Assembly: GCA_005893365.1 (NCBI GenBank)
Contig: VBPB01000325.1
Span: 1-6,870 of the forward strand
Reading direction: 5' to 3'
DNA from: Candidatus Eiseniibacteriota bacterium
GTDB lineage: Bacteria > Eisenbacteria > RBG-16-71-46
Length of the DNA: 6,870 nucleotides
The position numbers and the translations under genes are program-made. The notes under the pieces were generated by a model, which did no database searches, was not told the origin of the DNA, and worked only from the letters and a program-made list of their open reading frames with translations. Positions 5,380-6,870 of this stretch are shown here, in pieces; the first letter of the stretch is position 1, and the number at the start of each line of letters is the position of its first letter.

Positions 5380-6363
5380 TCAACGCTTGAACGGTAACAG
5401 AATCCCGAACGGGAGCACCAGCGCGAAGCCGACCGCCACCGAGAGCAGCGACACGGCCAGCGCGGTCTGCGGCGGCATGCCCACGGCCGAGAAGAGCCCG
5501 ACGAACACGGCCTGCTCGAGGCCCACGCGGCTGCTGGCGATCGGGAGCATGTTCACGAGGTACACATAGGGCACGAGCAGGACGAAATAGATGAAGGGGG
5601 TGGTGTCGCCGACCCCACGCGCCAGGATCCAGATGGCGACCGCGCGCGTGGTCTGGATCAGCAGGGACAGCAGGAAGGCCTGCACCAGCAGGCCCGCGCG
5701 GCCGCGGTAGGCGGCGAACGCCCCGGCCAGGCCGGTGAGGAAGGTGTGGAGACGCTGCCAGCGCGGCGGGAGCATGGGCAGTACCACCGCGGCGATGCGA
5801 TCGGCGTTGAGGAACACCGCGAGCCCGACGGCGGTCGCGCCGACCGCCACCACCACCGTGACGGCGGAGTTCACGCCGAAGAGATGCGCCGGCAGCACCC
5901 CGAGGGCGACCAATCCGACGGTCATGATCGAGAGCAGCCCGAGGATGCGTTCCATGACGATGGACGAGAAGGCGGCGGCACCACTGCGCCCGCTCCGGGT
6001 GAGCACCGTCCCCTTGTAAAGGTCCGCCGTGACCGTGGAGGGGAGGAAGAAGGCGATGAACCGGCCTTCGAGGGTGAGCCGCAGCATCGAGAGGAACGGC
6101 GGCGGATCGGCCACGCCGCGCAGCAACTGACGCCACTTGAGCGTGGCCATGGACTCGTCGCAGACGTTGGCCAGGAGCGACGCCAGGAAGAACGGCCACG
6201 ACGCGCGCTGGAGCGTGGCGATCAGCTCGCGCGGATGGACGATGCGCAGCAGCAGCGCCAGGCAGGCGACCGTGACCGCGAGGCGCAGGATCAAGCCCAG
6301 CGGGCTGCGGCGCGGGGGCGCCACGGTGGTCCCCGCGAGCGCGGGCGGCAGCGGATCGTCCAT
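5380..6363 (-). CDS. Flippase-like membrane protein (lysylphosphatidylglycerol synthase TM region family)
   Basis: This 327-residue integral membrane protein has about eight hydrophobic segments (roughly 22-40, 56-68, 101-112, 140-157, 167-185, 224-246, 256-274 and 300-323). It resembles the transmembrane half of MprF/AglD-type proteins: LPSTVTADLYKGTVL (108-120) and MERILGL (137-143) fit the conserved central region, and LPIASSRVGLEQAVFVGLF (273-291) fits the C-terminal motif. There is no soluble aminoacyl-transfer domain, as in the many stand-alone members proposed to move lipid or lipid-linked sugar across the membrane. The ATG at 6363 is chosen because an Arg/Pro-rich tail of about 20 residues then leads straight into the first membrane segment; the open frame extends upstream to 6843 but is antisense to the GlpD-like gene. 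GAGG lies about 10 bases upstream. It is head-to-head with the GlpD-like gene and upstream of the epimerase, compatible with envelope lipid or glycan work. The exact substrate is unknown. Confidence 0.85.
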   Translation of the reverse strand: MDDPLPPALAGTTVAPPRRSPLGLILRLAVTVACLALLLRIVHPRELIATLQRASWPFFLASLLANVCDESMATLKWRQLLRGVADPPPFLSMLRLTLEGRFIAFFLPSTVTADLYKGTVLTRSGRSGAAAFSSIVMERILGLLSIMTVGLVALGVLPAHLFGVNSAVTVVVAVGATAVGLAVFLNADRIAAVVLPMLPPRWQRLHTFLTGLAGAFAAYRGRAGLLVQAFLLSLLIQTTRAVAIWILARGVGDTTPFIYFVLLVPYVYLVNMLPIASSRVGLEQAVFVGLFSAVGMPPQTALAVSLLSVAVGFALVLPFGILLPFKR

Positions 6364-6567
6364 GAAGGCGCGGCCTCGGCGGTGGTGGATGGGGTGACGA
6401 TGCCGGCGCAGCATAGCACCGGGGCGAGGGGTTCGTGGCCTGGCCCCGGGCCCTGCGGGCGGTGCGCGGCATCTCATGTAGTATGTGCCGGGCTCCGCGC
6501 CGGAGGCGCGGGCGGGCGCTGGCGTGCCCCGGCGGCCGCGGGGGAGCGGCCCGATGGAGGAGGCTCG
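6364..6567. other. Divergent promoter region between membrane-protein and GlpD-like genes
   Basis: This 204-bp region separates two divergent starts and must hold their promoters unless transcription enters from outside. On the plus strand TAGTAT (6479-6484) could be a -10 box about 85 bases before the ATG; on the minus strand TATGCT (6416-6411) could be another. Neither has a recognisable -35 box. A GC-rich near-palindrome (GGCCCCGGGCCC, 6442-6453) lies between them. Confidence 0.3.
6556..6563 (+). promoter_or_regulatory. Ribosome binding site of the GlpD-like gene
   Basis: GGAGGAGG, with its first GGAGG seven bases before the ATG at 6568. It fixes this start. Confidence 0.8.
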
Positions 6568-6870
6568 ATGAGAAGGGATCTCTCGGCGCTGGCCCGCGGC
6601 ACGTTCGACCTCGTGGTCGTGGGCGGTGGTATCTGCGGCGCCTGCGCGGCCTGGGACGCGGCACTGCGCGGCCTCTCGGTGGCCGTGCTGGAGCGCGGCG
6701 ATTGGAGTAGCGCCACCTCGGCACACTCCCTCAAGGTGGTCCACGGGGGCATCCGCTACCTGCAGCACGCGGACATCGAGCGCGTGCGCGAGTGTTCCTT
6801 CGAGCGCTCGGCCTTCCTGCGCATCGCGCCGCACCTCGTCCATCCGCTGCCCTTCGTGGTGCCCACTTAC
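6568..6870 (+). CDS. glpD: FAD-dependent glycerol-3-phosphate dehydrogenase, N-terminal part (cut by window edge)
   Basis: The first 101 residues are present and the frame is open at the right edge; the family is usually over 500 residues. The enzyme oxidises sn-glycerol 3-phosphate to dihydroxyacetone phosphate at the inner membrane and passes electrons to quinone. FDLVVVGGGICGACAAWDA contains the dinucleotide-binding GxGxxG (19-24) of the FAD-binding fold, and VAVLERGDWSSATSAHS (38-54) carries the acidic end of the second strand (E42) and the Thr/Ser-rich turn. KVVHGGIRYLQ (56-66) matches the GlpD/GlpA signature near the flavin. The start is firm, with GGAGGAGG immediately upstream. It is transcribed away from the flippase-like gene. 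A distant FAD-dependent oxidoreductase with another substrate is possible, but the HGG-RYL signature favours GlpD. The symbol is given at family level. Confidence 0.85.
   Translation, partial: MRRDLSALARGTFDLVVVGGGICGACAAWDAALRGLSVAVLERGDWSSATSAHSLKVVHGGIRYLQHADIERVRECSFERSAFLRIAPHLVHPLPFVVPTY

Noticed and set aside
5228..6724. A 498-codon minus-strand frame across the membrane-protein gene
   Set aside because: It is Arg/Pro/His-rich throughout, overlaps the flippase-like gene in another frame and has no recognisable domain; typical of shadow frames in GC-rich DNA.
1..6870. CRISPR array, tRNA, rRNA, riboswitch, phage or toxin-antitoxin genes
   Set aside because: I saw no regularly spaced repeats, no cloverleaf or CCA-like ends, no rRNA-like sequence, no recognisable riboswitch core and no matching protein motifs on either strand.

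Overview
The window is very GC-rich bacterial DNA (about 70% G+C by eye) with strong Shine-Dalgarno sites and mostly G/C-ending codons. It looks like a fragment of a soil or groundwater metagenomic genome. The gene set, a short ComEA-like helix-hairpin-helix protein and the fold-back element would fit a Rokubacteria/Methylomirabilota- or deltaproteobacteria-like organism, but nothing here fixes the taxonomy.

Layout from left to right. A small secreted protein of unknown function (minus strand, 489 to beyond the left edge) lies downstream of a pyridoxal-phosphate aminotransferase gene (minus, 1939-665). Divergent from that is a DinB-fold protein (plus, 2175-2654). Next come a histidine-rich secreted protein (plus, 2849-3595) and a secreted helix-hairpin-helix protein (plus, 3599-3948), apparently translationally coupled. 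A hairpin terminator (3973-4003) and a 168-bp palindromic MITE-like element (4034-4201) follow. The right part holds an NAD-dependent epimerase/dehydratase (minus, 5181-4198) and a multi-spanning flippase-like membrane protein (minus, 6363-5380). Divergent from these is the start of an FAD-dependent glycerol-3-phosphate dehydrogenase (plus, 6568 to the right edge).

Two genes are damaged at their functional cores. The aminotransferase has an uninterrupted frame, but the stretch that should carry the PLP-binding Asp/Tyr and the Schiff-base lysine is replaced by an exact 168-bp copy of the downstream secreted-protein gene. The helix-hairpin-helix protein has lost its GIG hairpin and carries a frameshift. 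Each could be a real recent rearrangement or a sequencing/assembly error, and raw reads would decide. The MITE is the clearest mobile-DNA signal: it sits in a CTAG that is also the stop codon of the epimerase, and the TA duplication restored that stop.

Functional links are modest. Epimerase, flippase-like protein and GlpD-like enzyme could all touch envelope lipid or sugar metabolism, but no complete pathway is visible. I see no CRISPR array, tRNA, rRNA, phage gene or obvious defence system.
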